Counted from the first letter of the stretch, positions 11,171 through 23,668 are shown. The stretch: 64,000 nt of DNA from Gibbula magus (GCA_936450465.1 OW388305.1:53124625-53188624), one strand, 5' to 3'. The notes: generated from the letters alone by a model not told the origin. Numbers and translations: made by a program.

Positions 11171-12356
11171 AAATGTCTGTTGCCCCTGCGATGATGTACT
11201 GCTGGGGATTCTCTATCCATCTTGGAGCACATTCATGAAAAGAATCTCGCAAAATGAATCTATTTGAAATAAATTTGGGGAATATTCTCTTAAACACACG
11301 AAGTAAAACAATGACATTGCTCATTTTCATTTTGATGATGGAATGAGTGATGTACAAGGTTGGTTTATATAAGTAATTAGCTTGATGTACATCCATAAAA
11401 CTCGTTCTTCATCTAACCAACTTCTAAATGCCATTGAAAGAAGTTTCAGTGAATTTCTTTACAATTTCACAAGGTTATACGGTTGCTTATGGGTTTTGTT
11501 TTAAAAATCCACTTTGACGCATTGTTTTGAGGCGATAACGTTCACTTTCCACAATCGTAGAAGTGTAACCGTCTCTGTTATTGTGTCTTCCGACTTCAAT
11601 GATGTGGTATCATTTCAAAACAAACCCTTTTATACCCTGTGAAAGAGAATATTCAATCACTTAGCTCTTGGGCATTTGAGTACATTACATTAAATATACA
11701 TAATAACCATTTAAACAATAAGAACATTTACAACTGGTTCTAACCGGAGAAGAGGGCGAAAATGGAAAATCTTGACTTCGCCATAGAGACACCAAATCTA
11801 TTTATTGATAATGCTGACCAAGCACAGAGTCCGGAGGCAGGATGTCAGCCTTGAAAGGAGTTTAGTTTCTTGAGAATAGCGTTAAAGTAGGTTTTCGGGG
11901 AGCGGCTGTTTTGGCAGTTATTACGTTCCACAGAGTCCTCAAATCTCCATCATAGAATCCACGAAATCAGCTCACATAAGAAGCTCACATTTTCAGAATT
12001 ACGTCTTTGTTACATGGAGACTAAAGTTTGTTCATTTAGTCTTGACCCCCTCAAATAAGGGCGCGGTGGAGTACTTGTATCAACTCTTCTTCCAGTGGGA
12101 CCATGCGCAAAGAGGATCACCGTTTGTTCATTTTCCCCTCCAGAATTACATTAGCCTGCTTGAGTTATTCTCTGCTGAATAATATTCACGTTAATACTGT
12201 TTCTTTTTAAAATGAGTGTATCCCACCGAGTCTATGTTCCTTCAGTCAACGTAGTACTGTTCCAAAACTACTGACCATCAAAGGAATATCACAAAACTAG
12301 CAGGGTTAAAAATCTAATGTGTGCATTGTTAAACTCTTAAGCGTTTGTTATGTTAT
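11171..12356. other. Unassigned stretch with one short ORF
   Basis: An ATG at 11762 in AAAATGG context opens a 30-residue frame ending at 11854 (MENLDFAIETPNLFIDNADQ and ten more). It is acidic, and nothing shows that it is transcribed. A GC-richer patch lies at 12050-12150. Nothing else is supported. Confidence 0.25.
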
Positions 12357-12446
12357 TAATGTCCTCGTAACTCTCCATTGCTTAAAAATAATGGTGCTCC
12401 GAGGCCCATTAGTTTTAAGGAATGGTTAGTTACGAGGACATGAAGC
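12357..12446. repeat. Imperfect palindrome
   Basis: ATGTCCTCGTAACT at the left pairs with AGTTACGAGGACAT at the right, with partial pairing of CCATTNNTTAAAA words inside. This is a foldback repeat of unknown family. Confidence 0.6.
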
Positions 12447-13630
12447 GATTTAATCACACTCACAGATATTCAGTTTGAAAAAAAAGGTACTTTAAAAAAC
12501 TTTAAAACATTAAATTTCGGGTTAATTGTCCATTATTGTAAAATAATGGAGCGAGAAATCAATATGATGGCGTCACAAGAGTAATTTTTAATTATTAAAA
12601 TCCCAATATATGTTGCAGTGATAAAAACTTCAACTTGCTTTGCATTGTTAAAAACGTATTCCATGGTTGGAAACCGGTATGTGTAGCAGGTTAATAACTT
12701 ATCAACTGCTTGCAACCCATACCAGAATCATTACTGACTCGTAGGAGAGTCGCCGGTGGTGGCCGGTTCCATTATCAACACTCATATATTATAGTAACAT
12801 ATTACTGGTATTATCGATTTATTTGAAATTTTAAATCAAAAGTACCCTTTGAGGTAAAACGCCCATGGGGTTCATTTTTCAAGATTTGATTAGAAAAACA
12901 TTATTACAAACGGTTACATGCAAAATGCAAAATATAGCTTGGAGGGTTTTACCATATAAAAGGTAAAGCATTCCACATATTTGACCCGACGATTAGTCAA
13001 GGCAGGCGATTGTTCAAGGCTGGCGATTATTTTTTTTCGAAGTCATAATATTTGTTACAATTTGCAAGAATTTAAACAAAAACAGATATCAGAGTGAATA
13101 TTGTAAACTAAGTTCTTGCCATAAGGTTTAACGTTTCGTAATAATGTCTATATACCGGAAGTATATACACACACACAATTCATTAATTTATTTATATATA
13201 TACTTGCTAATTTTACCCCAGCGATTATACAAGGCATTCGTTTATCCAAGAATTTGAGTATATTATTTCATTCTTCACTGGCTTCTAAATAAAGGCTGAT
13301 AATGCCGAAAATCATTTGTACTAAATAGGATACGCTTCATTAAAAGCAAAATACATGCATAGGTGGATACAATCAATCTTTATTTCTTTTGTAGTGGAGG
13401 CCATAGGTCCACTCTACATTTTTGTTTTACAGGGTAATGCGTATGTGTACATAAACGACAAATAATGTAAGTTTATTTAATGTTAACTTAATTTACACAT
13501 TACATAGGCAAAACATAATATAGTGACGTAGGAGGGAATCTCTTACATTCATTGCATTGTTTATATAAATGTCTATGTTTTGTACAGCATATTGCTTGTC
13601 AAATGCCTAGAAGTTGTAAATTTATGAATA
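12447..13630. other. AT-rich stretch
   Basis: A CGATT-N-CAAGGC word occurs twice in a row near 12990-13020 and again near 13220. A short CA run lies at 13170. No gene is supported. Confidence 0.35.
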
Positions 13631-13935
13631 CTTGGATTTGAATAAAACTGAATTTGTAGATCCTGACATATCAGAGTTCACTCCTGTTATGATAACAAGC
13701 GAAGAGCTGAGAGCGCTGACAGAAATGAGCAATGTACGTTGCAGAAAACTTAAATATTGAAGTCTCTTTTCCCTGTTCAGAGATACCAATTGATGGAGGT
13801 ACTGAATTAAGCATCTACGACGACAGTCTCTGAAAAGGAACCTTCGAGTGTGAAACAATCAGATCATGTACCCCTAGAACTGGACTACAACTGCCTATCC
13901 TTTCTTTCTGGCGATACCATCAGTCATTATCAGTT

Positions 13936-14133
13936 ATACTGGCATGTGGTGATGGCCGCTGTTTGTTTAGAATTTATGTAACATCGATGGACCCATATCT
14001 TCAAGCATCAAAAAGGAATGAACATGGAATGATCATAGATCCAATACTGGCGATCACAGAAAAGAACAAAGCTGATGGGTTAAGCGGTCAGGTGATCCTG
14101 CATTGTCTAATCTTCAGTGGAAGATCTGATTGA
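13936..14133 (+). pseudogene. OTU-protease-like fragment, broken
   Basis: A 65-residue open stretch without a start codon contains ACGDGRCLFRIYVTSMDPYL and further on DPILAITEKNKADGL, and ends at TGA 14131. The D-G-x-C-L-F-R core is the catalytic cysteine motif of OTU-type deubiquitinating proteases (known family signature). The catalytic histidine region is missing. Upstream, 13630-13745 gives another open piece with ISEFTPVMITSEELRALTEM that ends in a stop and may be an earlier part of the same decayed gene. OTU domains are carried by host genes and by some transposons, and the LINE tail that follows makes a mobile origin possible. Frameshifts and stops make function unlikely. Confidence 0.5.
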
Positions 14134-14174
14134 CACCGAGATGAAAGCTGAACAATTTCGGACAATTTTCTTTG

Positions 14175-14375
14175 AAAATCTCAGCTGCTACTCTCTGGAA
14201 TGCTCTGCCTTTTGACATGAGAACTTGCTTACTTACTCTTACTCTTAAAAAATATATTGAGTGACATTAAACTTCGTATCACTTGTTATCATTGAGTTGT
14301 ACAGCGCTCTGAGTATATGACCTGTGTATAAGGCGCTATATAAATAGTCATTTATTTATTTATTTATCATTTATG
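14175..14375 (+). mobile_element. LINE 3' end remnant
   Basis: 14175-14264 encodes KISAATLWNALPFDMRTCLL and ten more residues before TGA. The A-A-x-L-W-N-x-L-P pattern is typical of the extreme C-terminus of ORF2 in L2/CR1/RTE-like LINEs (family knowledge). It is followed by a 3' tail with AAGGCGCTATATAAATAG and then ATTT repeats (about 14346-14370). The element is 5'-truncated. Confidence 0.65.
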
Positions 14376-16159
14376 TAAAAGCCATCTACAATGCCGGGAG
14401 AACTTGAGATTAAATTTACTATGTCAAAAACCAATACAAATGAACTCATGATTCTACCTGCACATGCAGGGCGAGGTTTATATCAAGACAAGAATTACAA
14501 TAAATTAGTAATGTTATTAATGCTCAAGAGGGACGATGTATATGTAATCAAATTCACAAAAAAACTCATCTTTGTTTCTTTCTTTTAAGATATAATATAT
14601 ACACTTCGCATCCCTAAATACTTAAATATTATTTTCACATTTAAACAGTCTAATATACTGTAACATACCTATCCTTTGCAGTGGTCCATTACTCAAATAG
14701 TATTTACGTATATTTTGATACTCTGGACAAATCAAGAGTACATGGTATTCATCTTCTATTTCGTTATTACAAAAGGGACATAATCTATCAACAAAATGGA
14801 TTTAGGCATACTCCATCTTTTTTTCAACCATAAGCATATGTGAACCGAGACAGAAGCGTGTAAGTGCAATTCTGTATTTTTTCCCACATCAATATAAGTT
14901 AATTATTTCTCTGTGCAAAGAGTTTCCTGAATATGAAGATACAATATAGTTTCGCTCAATGTTAACAATTCATTCAATAATGCACTGTATATCAAAACAA
15001 TATATCTATCCTAGTACTTTTCAAAATTTAAGCTCATATTAAAAATTCATTGCTTGTTCTGTTAGTAGTGTAATGATTCAGAAGGAGTTTCACAAGATAA
15101 AATCTTATAAGATGTTAAGGTGTTTTTAGTTAAAACTTTTTAAATTCAAGATTGTTTGATCAGATGTTCTGCCTTTTCTTCTTGTTGGATATGATATAAT
15201 TAAAGACACACATTGTCTAATCGCAAACTTGTTATATTATTCGGTGGGAAAATGATATATGGGGTAAAACGCCTACCCAGGCATGGGGCAGGAAGGCCGT
15301 AAATGATAAAAGGGTTAGTCTGCAATTTCTCGTAAGTCATGCGCTACAAAACAATGTCAATCAAATAATATTGATTGTTTGCACAAAAGAGATTATTTAA
15401 CACCGAAAGACTTTATGCTTAGCATGGGCGTCTTGCCCCACTCTCCCCTGTACAATAAATGTTGTTGATAGATTTACATTTTCGAATGTTATGTTGAACA
15501 TCTTTTAAAACTTGAAATTTCAGCAAATGTATCCTGCTGAGCATAATGTCATAACGACTTCAATTGTTCATTTCAGCTATGTAAATGCCAATGAAGAAGA
15601 TAATAAAACATATAATTTGTAAAATATCCTTATGGTCAACACTGTCAAACAATAAGTCGGGTATTTTTATTTATACGCATCCATTGTCCTAGTGATGACA
15701 TTTTTCTCGTCAAGTGAATATGAAAATAAATATTCCAAAATTAAGGAAATCCGATTTTTAACAATCTAATCTCTTCTGTCAATTTCATTTTGTCAAATTT
15801 CGAATACTTGCACAAGTGAACTGATGGTCAAATGACAAGTTGGAGACTGATTACTTTCTCAATAGAGTTGAAGTGATACAACAGACATCCAAATGAAATC
15901 CAATTTACATGACATTTACACTTTCCATAGACGAGGAACCTTTCGGAATACAGCTCTACGCAATTTAAATTTATGAAATAAATGCTACATATGATGTAAA
16001 ACCTAAAAATGATTTATAAGTATAACATAAATGTACTACCGGACAACTTAATAGGGGCCTACTAATTAAAAGCCATACGAGATCGAATTATAACTGCACT
16101 TACAACTTATACTTTGGTATACTTTCAATTACATCATTTCCGTTCTGCAACAAACTTGA
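14376..16159. other. AT-rich stretch, no gene supported
   Basis: No exon with matching splice sites, no array and no palindrome stand out. The words GGGGTAAAACGCC (15260) and GGGCGTCTTGCCCC (15426) face each other loosely but do not form a convincing element. Confidence 0.4.
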
Positions 16160-16345
16160 ACCCTTCCTGCTAATTATTGACAGGCGGCTATTTAAAGTGA
16201 TTGAATCTAACCAATTACACGTTACAGATCCTCGGGTTTACGTTCTGTCTCCAGCTGCAGCCCTCCTCCCACTGCTAATCAAGTGATAGACAGCTGCAGC
16301 TGTTTCCGGTCTGATCGATCCAGCTTCTCCCAGCCATTGTAAGCT
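16160..16345. promoter_or_regulatory. Cluster of homeodomain, TGACAG and E-box words
   Basis: Within less than 200 bases there are TAATTATTGACAG (16171-16183, a homeobox-like core abutting a Meis/TALE-type TGACAG), TAATCAAGTG (16276-16285, NK-type core), CAGCTG at 16252 and the double E-box CAGCTGCAGCTG at 16291-16302. The patch is GC-richer than the neighbouring kilobases and is not repeated in the window. Possible enhancer, from motifs only. Confidence 0.3.
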
Positions 16346-17158
16346 CACCAGTCCGGCAATGAACAACTCGCTAAAACCCTCAAGTCGTGTAGCATATGAA
16401 AGGTATCATTGATCAAACCTTCTATATTAATGTTTGATGACCTTTGGTTTCTACTAAGCAAAGATGTTCGTTAATCAAGCAGATACCCTGCTGTTGTATC
16501 TCTGTTGTAGATTGATGGACACATTGCTCAGGGTTTCGGTGAAGTGTTTGATGGCGTTGTTTTTTTGTTTTTTTGCAATTACGTTCCAATATCGTTCAAG
16601 AAATAAGCACCGGATTTCAAATAATTCATACACGCCTATCATATTAATGTTGCACAAATCGTCAAAACGGAGCTCAACTACACTAAAACAGAATATAAAT
16701 CATGAAAATTGGAATAAAATCCCCGTAAAACTAAAACAATGCCCTCTCCACCAAAGATACCATAGATGGTTTCTGCTGAAATGGAAAGCAAACCGTTTGC
16801 AATGGAACTCAAACCCGCGATTAATGTAACGCTATGTATAATTATCGTCACTAATGTAATTAAGGTAATACGCTGTATAATTCATCTAATGACGAATCAG
16901 ACGACTCCATTTATGTCAGAACGAAAAGAGTCTTGTAGAGGAATGTTTACAAATACAATGTCATAATATTCTGTTGTGGAAGTATTTGAGGTTTTATACA
17001 AAAGTTAAAATCTATTTTGCAAAACACTTATGGCAACAACACACATGATTGATAGCTGGTAACATTGTTAAGGATTTGTTCTGCTAATGCCCTTGTATTT
17101 ATGTTAAGTAATTTCATTCAGTTAGATTAATATCAACCGTTTTCCGAGGAATAACGTC
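16346..17158. other. No feature supported
   Basis: Short open frames here lack coding character and splice context. Confidence 0.4.
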
Positions 17159-18825
17159 TAAAAGTGCACATCTAATCTAAAAGAGTTCACAATCTAGTGT
17201 AAAGGTGTGAATAATCTAGTCTAAAAGTGTTCACAATCTAGTCTAAAAGTGTTCATAATCTAAAAGTGTTCACAATCTAGTCTAAAAGTGTTCACAATTT
17301 ATTCTAAAAGTGTTCACAATTTAGTCTAAAAGTGTTCACAATCTAGTCTAAAAGAGTTCACAATCTAGTGTAAAAGTGTGAATAATCTAGTGTAAGAGTG
17401 TGAATTATCTAGTGTAAGAGTGTAATTATCTAGTGTAAAAGTTTGAATAATCTAGTCTAAAAGTGTTCACAATTTAGTCTAAAAGTGTTCACAATCTAGT
17501 CTAAAAGATTTCACAATCTAGTGTAAAAGTGTGAATAATCTTGTGTAAAGTGTGAATAATCTAGTGTAAAAGTGTGAATATTCTAGTCTAAAAGTGTTCA
17601 CAATTTAGTCTAAAAGTGTTCACAATCTAGTCTAAAAGAGTTCACAATCTAGTGTAAAAGTGTGAATAACTAGTCTAAAAGTGTAAATAATCTAGTCTGA
17701 AAGTGTTCACAATCTAGTCTAAAAGTGTTCACAATCTAGTGTAAAAGTGTGGATAATCTAGTCTAAAAGTGTTCACAATCTAGTGTAAAAGTGTGAATAA
17801 TCTAGTCTAAAAGTGTGAATAATCTAGTCTAAAAGTGTTCACAATCTGTCAAAAAGATTTCACAATCTAGTGTAAAAGTGTGAATAATCTAGTGTAAAAG
17901 TGTGAATAATCTAGTCTAAAAGTGTGAATAATCTTGTGTAAAAGTGTGAATAATCAAGTCTAAAAGTGTTCACAATTTAGTCTAAAAGTGTTCACAGTTT
18001 AGACTAAAAGTGTTCACAATTTAGTGTAAAAGTGTGAATAATTTAGTCAAAAAGTGTGAATAATCTAGTCTAAATGTGTTCACAATTTAGTCAAAAAGTG
18101 TTCACAATTTAGTCAAAAAGTGTTCACAATTTAGTCTAAAAGTGTTCACAATTTAGTCTAAAATTATTCACAATCTAGTGTAAAAGTGTGAATAATCTAG
18201 TGTAAATTGTGAATAATCTAGTGTAAAAGTGTGAATATTCTAGTCTAAAAGTGTTCACAATTTAGTCTAAAAGTGTTCACAATTTAGTCTAAAATTATTC
18301 ACAATCTAGTGTAAAAGTGTGAATAATCTAGTGTAAATTGTGAATAATCTAGTGTAAAAGTGTGAATATTCTAGTCTAAAAGTGTTCACAATTTAGTCTA
18401 AAATTTTTCACAATTTAGTCTAAAAGTGTTCACAATCTAGTCTAAAAGAGTTCACAATCTAGTGTAAAAGTGTGAATAATCTAGTCTAAAAGTGTGAATA
18501 ATCTAGTCTGAAAGTGTTCACAATCTAGTCTAAAAGTGTTCACAATCTAGTGTCAAAGTGTGAATAATCTAGTCTAAAAGTGTTCACAATCTAGTGTAAA
18601 AGTGTGAATAATCTAGTCTTAAAGTGTGAATAATCTAGTCTTAAAGTGTGAATAATCTAGTGTAAAAGTGTTCACAATCTAGTCTAAAAGTGGTAATTAT
18701 CTAGTCTAAAAGTGTGAATTATCTAGTGTAAGAGTGTGAATAATCTAGTCTAAAAGTGTTCACAATCTAGTCTAAAAGTGTTCACAATCTAGTCTAAAAG
18801 TCTGTATAATATTGTCTAAAAGTCC
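17159..18825. repeat. 22-bp minisatellite, about 75 units
   Basis: Units alternate between two versions of the same 22 bases: AATCTAGTCTAAAAG followed by TGTTCAC, and AATCTAGTGTAAAAG followed by TGTGAAT. CTAG and TAA words put stops in all frames, so it is not coding. A higher-order block of 131 bases is duplicated: the ATTATTCACAATCTAG word stands at 18163 and again at 18294 with the same following six units. Shortened units (TGTAAATTGTG) and edge decay are visible. Confidence 0.9.
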
Positions 18826-18944
18826 TTTAACAATACAATTTAAAGGATTTGAGTTTCGTTTTGCTTTGTATATGAAAGCCCAGGTCGATATATTTTACTA
18901 GTGCTTCAATAACTGTTAAATACGTAACGAGCTACATAAACTTC

Positions 18945-19045
18945 CATCTTCATAACGTCACGGGTGTAACGAAAAGATGTCTAAATCTTCTCTCTCCGGG
19001 TAGAATTTATTTTGATAGTTTTCACCTACTTGCCGTGGGAAGATG
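18945..19045 (-). mobile_element. Dispersed repeat with CATCTTC/GAAGATG ends, deleted copy
   Basis: This 101-base piece keeps both ends of the repeat at 5191-5531 in reverse orientation: CATCTTCATAACGTCAC on the left and TTGCCGTGGGAAGATG on the right. The middle, about 240 bases, is missing. Confidence 0.6.
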
Positions 19046-19474
19046 CATAAACTTCATTATGAAGCTTTTGTTCTTCCCTCTGCTTTAACATCTGCTCCTC
19101 GGCATCTCCAAGTAAGCCCATTCTGCAGTTCTGCAGTTCTGCAGGCCACGTATTGACTCAAATCCTATTACAGTTATAAATACATATTTACAATGTTAGT
19201 CTAGCTATCAGACAGTCACTACGGTATCTCTATGTGTTTTCTCTGCGTATATATGTTGTTCATATTCATGTTTATTTGTAAGAGTGTAAGATGGTTTGTT
19301 GTGAGTTAGATAGTCATATGGATATTTTCAAAAGCTTTGTGGTGGCTGGTTCACATTGATACGTATTACTTGAAATTATCAGATTTATTTATACATCATT
19401 GAAACGTTGAGCTCCTAACGATAGAAACCATAAACATGTAGTGTATGTTCAATAGGTTATACCTCATGGAAACG
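19046..19474. other. Spacer between two satellite arrays
   Basis: TTCTGCAG is repeated three times near 19120-19143. Nothing else is seen. Confidence 0.5.
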
Positions 19475-21200
19475 TGGAGTACATATCATGGATACAGTAC
19501 ATGGATACAGTACGTGAATACAGTACATGGATACAGAACATGCATATAGTACATGGATACAGTACATGGATACAGAACATGGATACAGAACATGCATACA
19601 GTACATGGATACAGTACATGCATACAGTACATGGATACAGTACATGCATACAGTACATGCATACATTACATGCATACAGTACATGCATACAATACATGCA
19701 TACAGTACATGCATACAGAACATGGATACAGTACATGCATACAGTACATGCATACAGAACATGCATACAGTACATGCATACAGTACATGCATGCAGTACA
19801 TGCATACAGAACATGGATACAGTACATGCATACAGTACATGCATACAGAACATGCATATAGTACATGCATGCAGTACATGCATACAGTACATGCATACAG
19901 TACATGCATGCAGTACATGCATACAGTACATGCATACAGAACATGGATACAGTACATGCATACAGTACATGCATACAGTACATGCATACAGAACATGCAT
20001 ACAGTACATGCATACAGAACATGGATACAGTACATGCATACAGTACATACATGCAGTACATGGATACAGTACATGCATACAGTACATGCATACAGAACAT
20101 GCATATAGTACATGCATGCAGTACATGCATACAGTACATGCATACAGTACATGCATGCAGTACATGCATACAGTACATGCATACAGTACATGCATACAGA
20201 ACATGGATACAGTACATGCATATAGTACATGCATACAGTACATGCATACAGAACATGCATACAGTACATGCATACAGAACATGCATGCAGTACATGCATA
20301 CAATACATGCATACAGTACATGCATACAGTACATGCATACAGTACATGTACATGCATACAGTACATACATGCAGTACATGCATACAGTACATGCATACAG
20401 AACATGCATACAGTACATGCATACAGAACATGGATACAGTACATGCATACAGTACATGCATGCAGTACATGCATACAGAACATGGATACAGTACATGCAT
20501 ACAGAACATGCATGCAGTACATGCATACAATACATGCATACAGTACATGCATACAGTACATGGATACAGTACATGTACATGGATACAGTACATGTACATG
20601 CATACAGTACATACATGCAGTACATGCATACAGTACATGCATACAGAACATGCATACAGTACATGCATACAGAACATGGATACAGTACATGCATACAGTA
20701 CATGCATGCAGTACATGCATACAGAACATGCATACAGAACATGCATACAGAACATGCATACAGTACATGCATACAGAACATGGATACAGTACATGCATGC
20801 AGTACATGCATACAGTGCATGCATACAGTACATGCATACAGTACATGCATACAGTACATGCATACAGTTCATGCATACAGTACATGCATACAGTACATGC
20901 ATACAGTACATGCATGCAGTACATGCATACAGTACATGCATACAGTACATGCATACAGTACATGCATACAGTGCATGCATACAGTACATGCATACAGTAC
21001 ATGCATACAGTACATGCATACAGTACATGCATACAGTACATGCATACAGTACATGCATACAGTACATGCATGCAGTACATGCATACAGTACATGCATACA
21101 GAACATGATACAGTACATGCATACAGAACATGCATACAGTACATGCATAAAGTACATGCATACAGTACATGCATACAGTACATGCATACAGTACATGGAT
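19475..21200. repeat. 13-bp satellite array, about 130 units, open in all six frames
   Basis: The unit is ACATGCATACAGT with point variants (GGAT for GCAT, AGAAC for AGTAC, ATGCAG for ATACAG) and a few length variants such as GTACATGTACATG. The unit contains no stop in any of six frames. Because 13 is not a multiple of three, every frame of one strand spells the same 13-residue period (forward STCIQYMHTVHAY, reverse MYCMHVLYACTVC). Frames of up to about 590 codons result, but they are a by-product of the repeat. Larger blocks of about 247 bases (19 units) are repeated inside, for example from 19851 to 20098 and from 20345 to 20591. Confidence 0.95.
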
Positions 21201-21726
21201 ATGTCTTGTTAGATTTCTACGAGGAATAGTCGTTGCCGTAATAAGCATGCTTTATCGTTTGATGTTAAAATTGATCTGAATTCAATTATTTTAATGACAC
21301 GTTGTAAACAATCCTCTCCGGCCTCAAGAATCGATAGAGTATACCTAAAGCAGACTATCTGTCCTTATCTACATCTCCCTATACCGTTATGTATTTTAAT
21401 AGGTTTACACCAAAAGTGACATTAGCAACGTCATACCCATTAATCGTTCAAATCTGATGGTTTATAAGAAACATTGTTATATTCCACCTTGTCTTGTATT
21501 ATCATGTAACCACAGAATATTTGAATTATTCATCAGTTATACACCGTGGGAGAACCCATTAGTTCGTGACGGATTCCATCTCTGTTGCAGTTCCGTGGAA
21601 ACAGACTTCACGAAAGGCTTTTTTTTATTTTTCCAATACCTCGATGTATTAGTTTTAACTTTTAATGTTTAACACTATACTGACATACATGTGCATTGGT
21701 GTACATATAACATACGATTCATTGTG
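21201..21726. other. No feature supported
   Basis: Ordinary AT-rich sequence between two arrays. Confidence 0.4.
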
Positions 21727-22185
21727 TTCATAAGCATTGATGAATGAGTTTGAATGAATGAATGAATGAATGAGTTTGAATGAATGAATGAGTGTTGTCC
21801 AATTCCTTGTATAGAAAGATAAGCACTATGCATACCAGTATACATGTACATAGATAAAATAAATAATTCTCGGGGATTTTTTGTTAATAAGCATTGATGG
21901 ATTAATGAATGAATGAATGAATGAATGAGTGAGTGAATAATGTCCAATTCGTGTATAGAAAGATAAGCACTATGCATACCAGTATACATGTACATAGATA
22001 AAATAAATAATTCTCGAGGATTTGTTAATAAGCATTGATGGATTAATGAATGAATGAATGAATGAATGAATGAATAATGTCCAATGCGTGTATGGAAGGA
22101 TAAGCACTGTGTACATGTATACATATACGCAGATAAGATAAATATTTCCTAAGGATTGTTTGTTAATAAGCATTGATGAATGAAT
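21727..22185. repeat. Tandem array of ~140-bp units with internal GAAT runs
   Basis: Three and a half units begin with TAAGCATTGATG (near 21730, 21888, 22029, 22168). Each carries a run of GAAT tetranucleotides, then GTCCAATTCGTGTATAG, then AAGATAAGCACTATGCATAC and GTACATAGATAAAATAAAT. The GAAT runs differ in length. The last unit is cut at 22185 by the transposon that starts at 22186. Confidence 0.85.
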
Positions 22186-22778
22186 CACTGTATGGGACCT
22201 GCGTCGGCAGGAATAATTTTTTAACGGGTATTTGTTACGCTGCTTCACCCGGGTAGGCTGAGGTCGTGTTTTCGAAAAAGCTTTAGTTGTAAAAAACATT
22301 TGAATTCAAGGTTAAATCTACTTTCTATGTGCCTTTAAATGGGTATATGATCAAGACGATATGTTGAAGCATAATTTCCTAACTTCTGAGCGAAATCTGT
22401 GCATTAGTTATATAGATATGATCAAATATATCCCCTATTCCTCGAAAACATTGACTATTTAGCTATTATTCTTTAAAATGGACGATTTAAACTTTGAGAA
22501 TTATATATTTAGGAACATACACTCTATTGAAAGTGTACATCACTGTTTGAAATGAAATTTTTCATTATCATAGTCAAGAAAACGTGTTGAACATTTCGCC
22601 TGTTGATGTACCGATTTTTTAACATGCGACGTAATTTGAACAACGTGTTACGATTTTAGTTACACGTTTAGAGCTACTTCATATTTTATCATTTGTAAAG
22701 AAACATGGAATAATCTTCAAATAAAGTACATTAAACTTACACCATTTGGCATGTATACAGCCTTATCTTGTTGCATAG

Positions 22779-22895
22779 ATGAATAGAACCATTGAAGAAG
22801 AGGAGGACAGTATGATTCAGGCAGGTGACAGCACGGATTTCGACCTCATCAACGTGAGCAACGTTGAGGAAGTCCAAAAAGCTTATTTAAAGTAA
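22779..22895 (+). CDS. Exon-like 38-codon frame inside the transposon
   Basis: An ATG directly after a TTATCTTGTTGCATAG acceptor-like site opens 38 codons starting MNRTIEEEEDSMIQAGDSTD and ending at TAA (22893-22895). A GTAATT at 22892 could serve as donor instead, making an exon of 113 bases. Composition is clearly GC-richer than the rest of the element. It is acidic, with no recognised domain. It may be a leftover transposase exon or a captured host exon. Nothing proves expression. Confidence 0.35.
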   Translation: MNRTIEEEEDSMIQAGDSTDFDLINVSNVEEVQKAYLK

Positions 22896-23668
22896 TTCTC
22901 AAATAAACTGTACAATTCAGAGACAAATAAATTCACGACAGTCCAAGAAAAGTGAGTATTTTCCAAAACTACAACTTTTGATGAAACATTTTTGATTGTT
23001 CAGCACTCGGTTATTAACAATATTACATTTGTAGGAGGAGTTTGAATGAAGTAAAGTACCCTAAAAGACTCAGATAATTTATGTTCAAGAGTTATAAGTA
23101 GTTATATATACAACTACAGGAAATTACTGTTTTGTTCTTGTTTCGCTGCAAACGTCTACAAAAAAGGTGTTTCCTCCAAAAACACTACATGCTCACAGTA
23201 AAGCATATTTCACTTTGTTGACCTCACATGACACCTCTTCAAAATTCAAAACTGATGGAACCATCCATACCACATTTACATCGTATCCAAAAAATATTAA
23301 TTCACAACTTGGAAACTAATCGTTTCCTTCCAATAAAATGCAATGCAATACGAATTTCCATCAACCTAACCACTTTAATCCAACATATTATATATAGTGT
23401 TTAATAAACTCGTCGCCTTACAAAATACAAGATATTTCAACCAACGAGCGATACATATGACTGCAACAGTGTAACATCTTGTTTTCAGAAGCCAACATAA
23501 CTAATATCTGTTCATATTTATGTGAAATCCACTTTAAGAAATTGTGATTTTGGAAAATTCCTTAAATAGTAAGATAGATCCAAAAATGGCTTTTAATAAT
23601 GACGACCTATAATAATAATAATTACGCGTCGAAGAAGGTACATTATACCAGGGACTTTATATACTCCC

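Noticed and set aside
16464..16829. 121-codon frame
   Set aside because: No motif, low-complexity AT-rich codons, no splice sites or conservation evidence; length is within chance for this window.
19457..21248. Reading frames of up to 594 codons on both strands, Cys/Met/His/Tyr rich
   Set aside because: They arise from a 13-bp satellite whose unit lacks stops; all frames give the same periodic peptide and no splice or start context exists.
21675..22299. 149- and 109-codon frames on the minus strand with HSFIHS repeats
   Set aside because: Product of the GAAT tetranucleotide runs.
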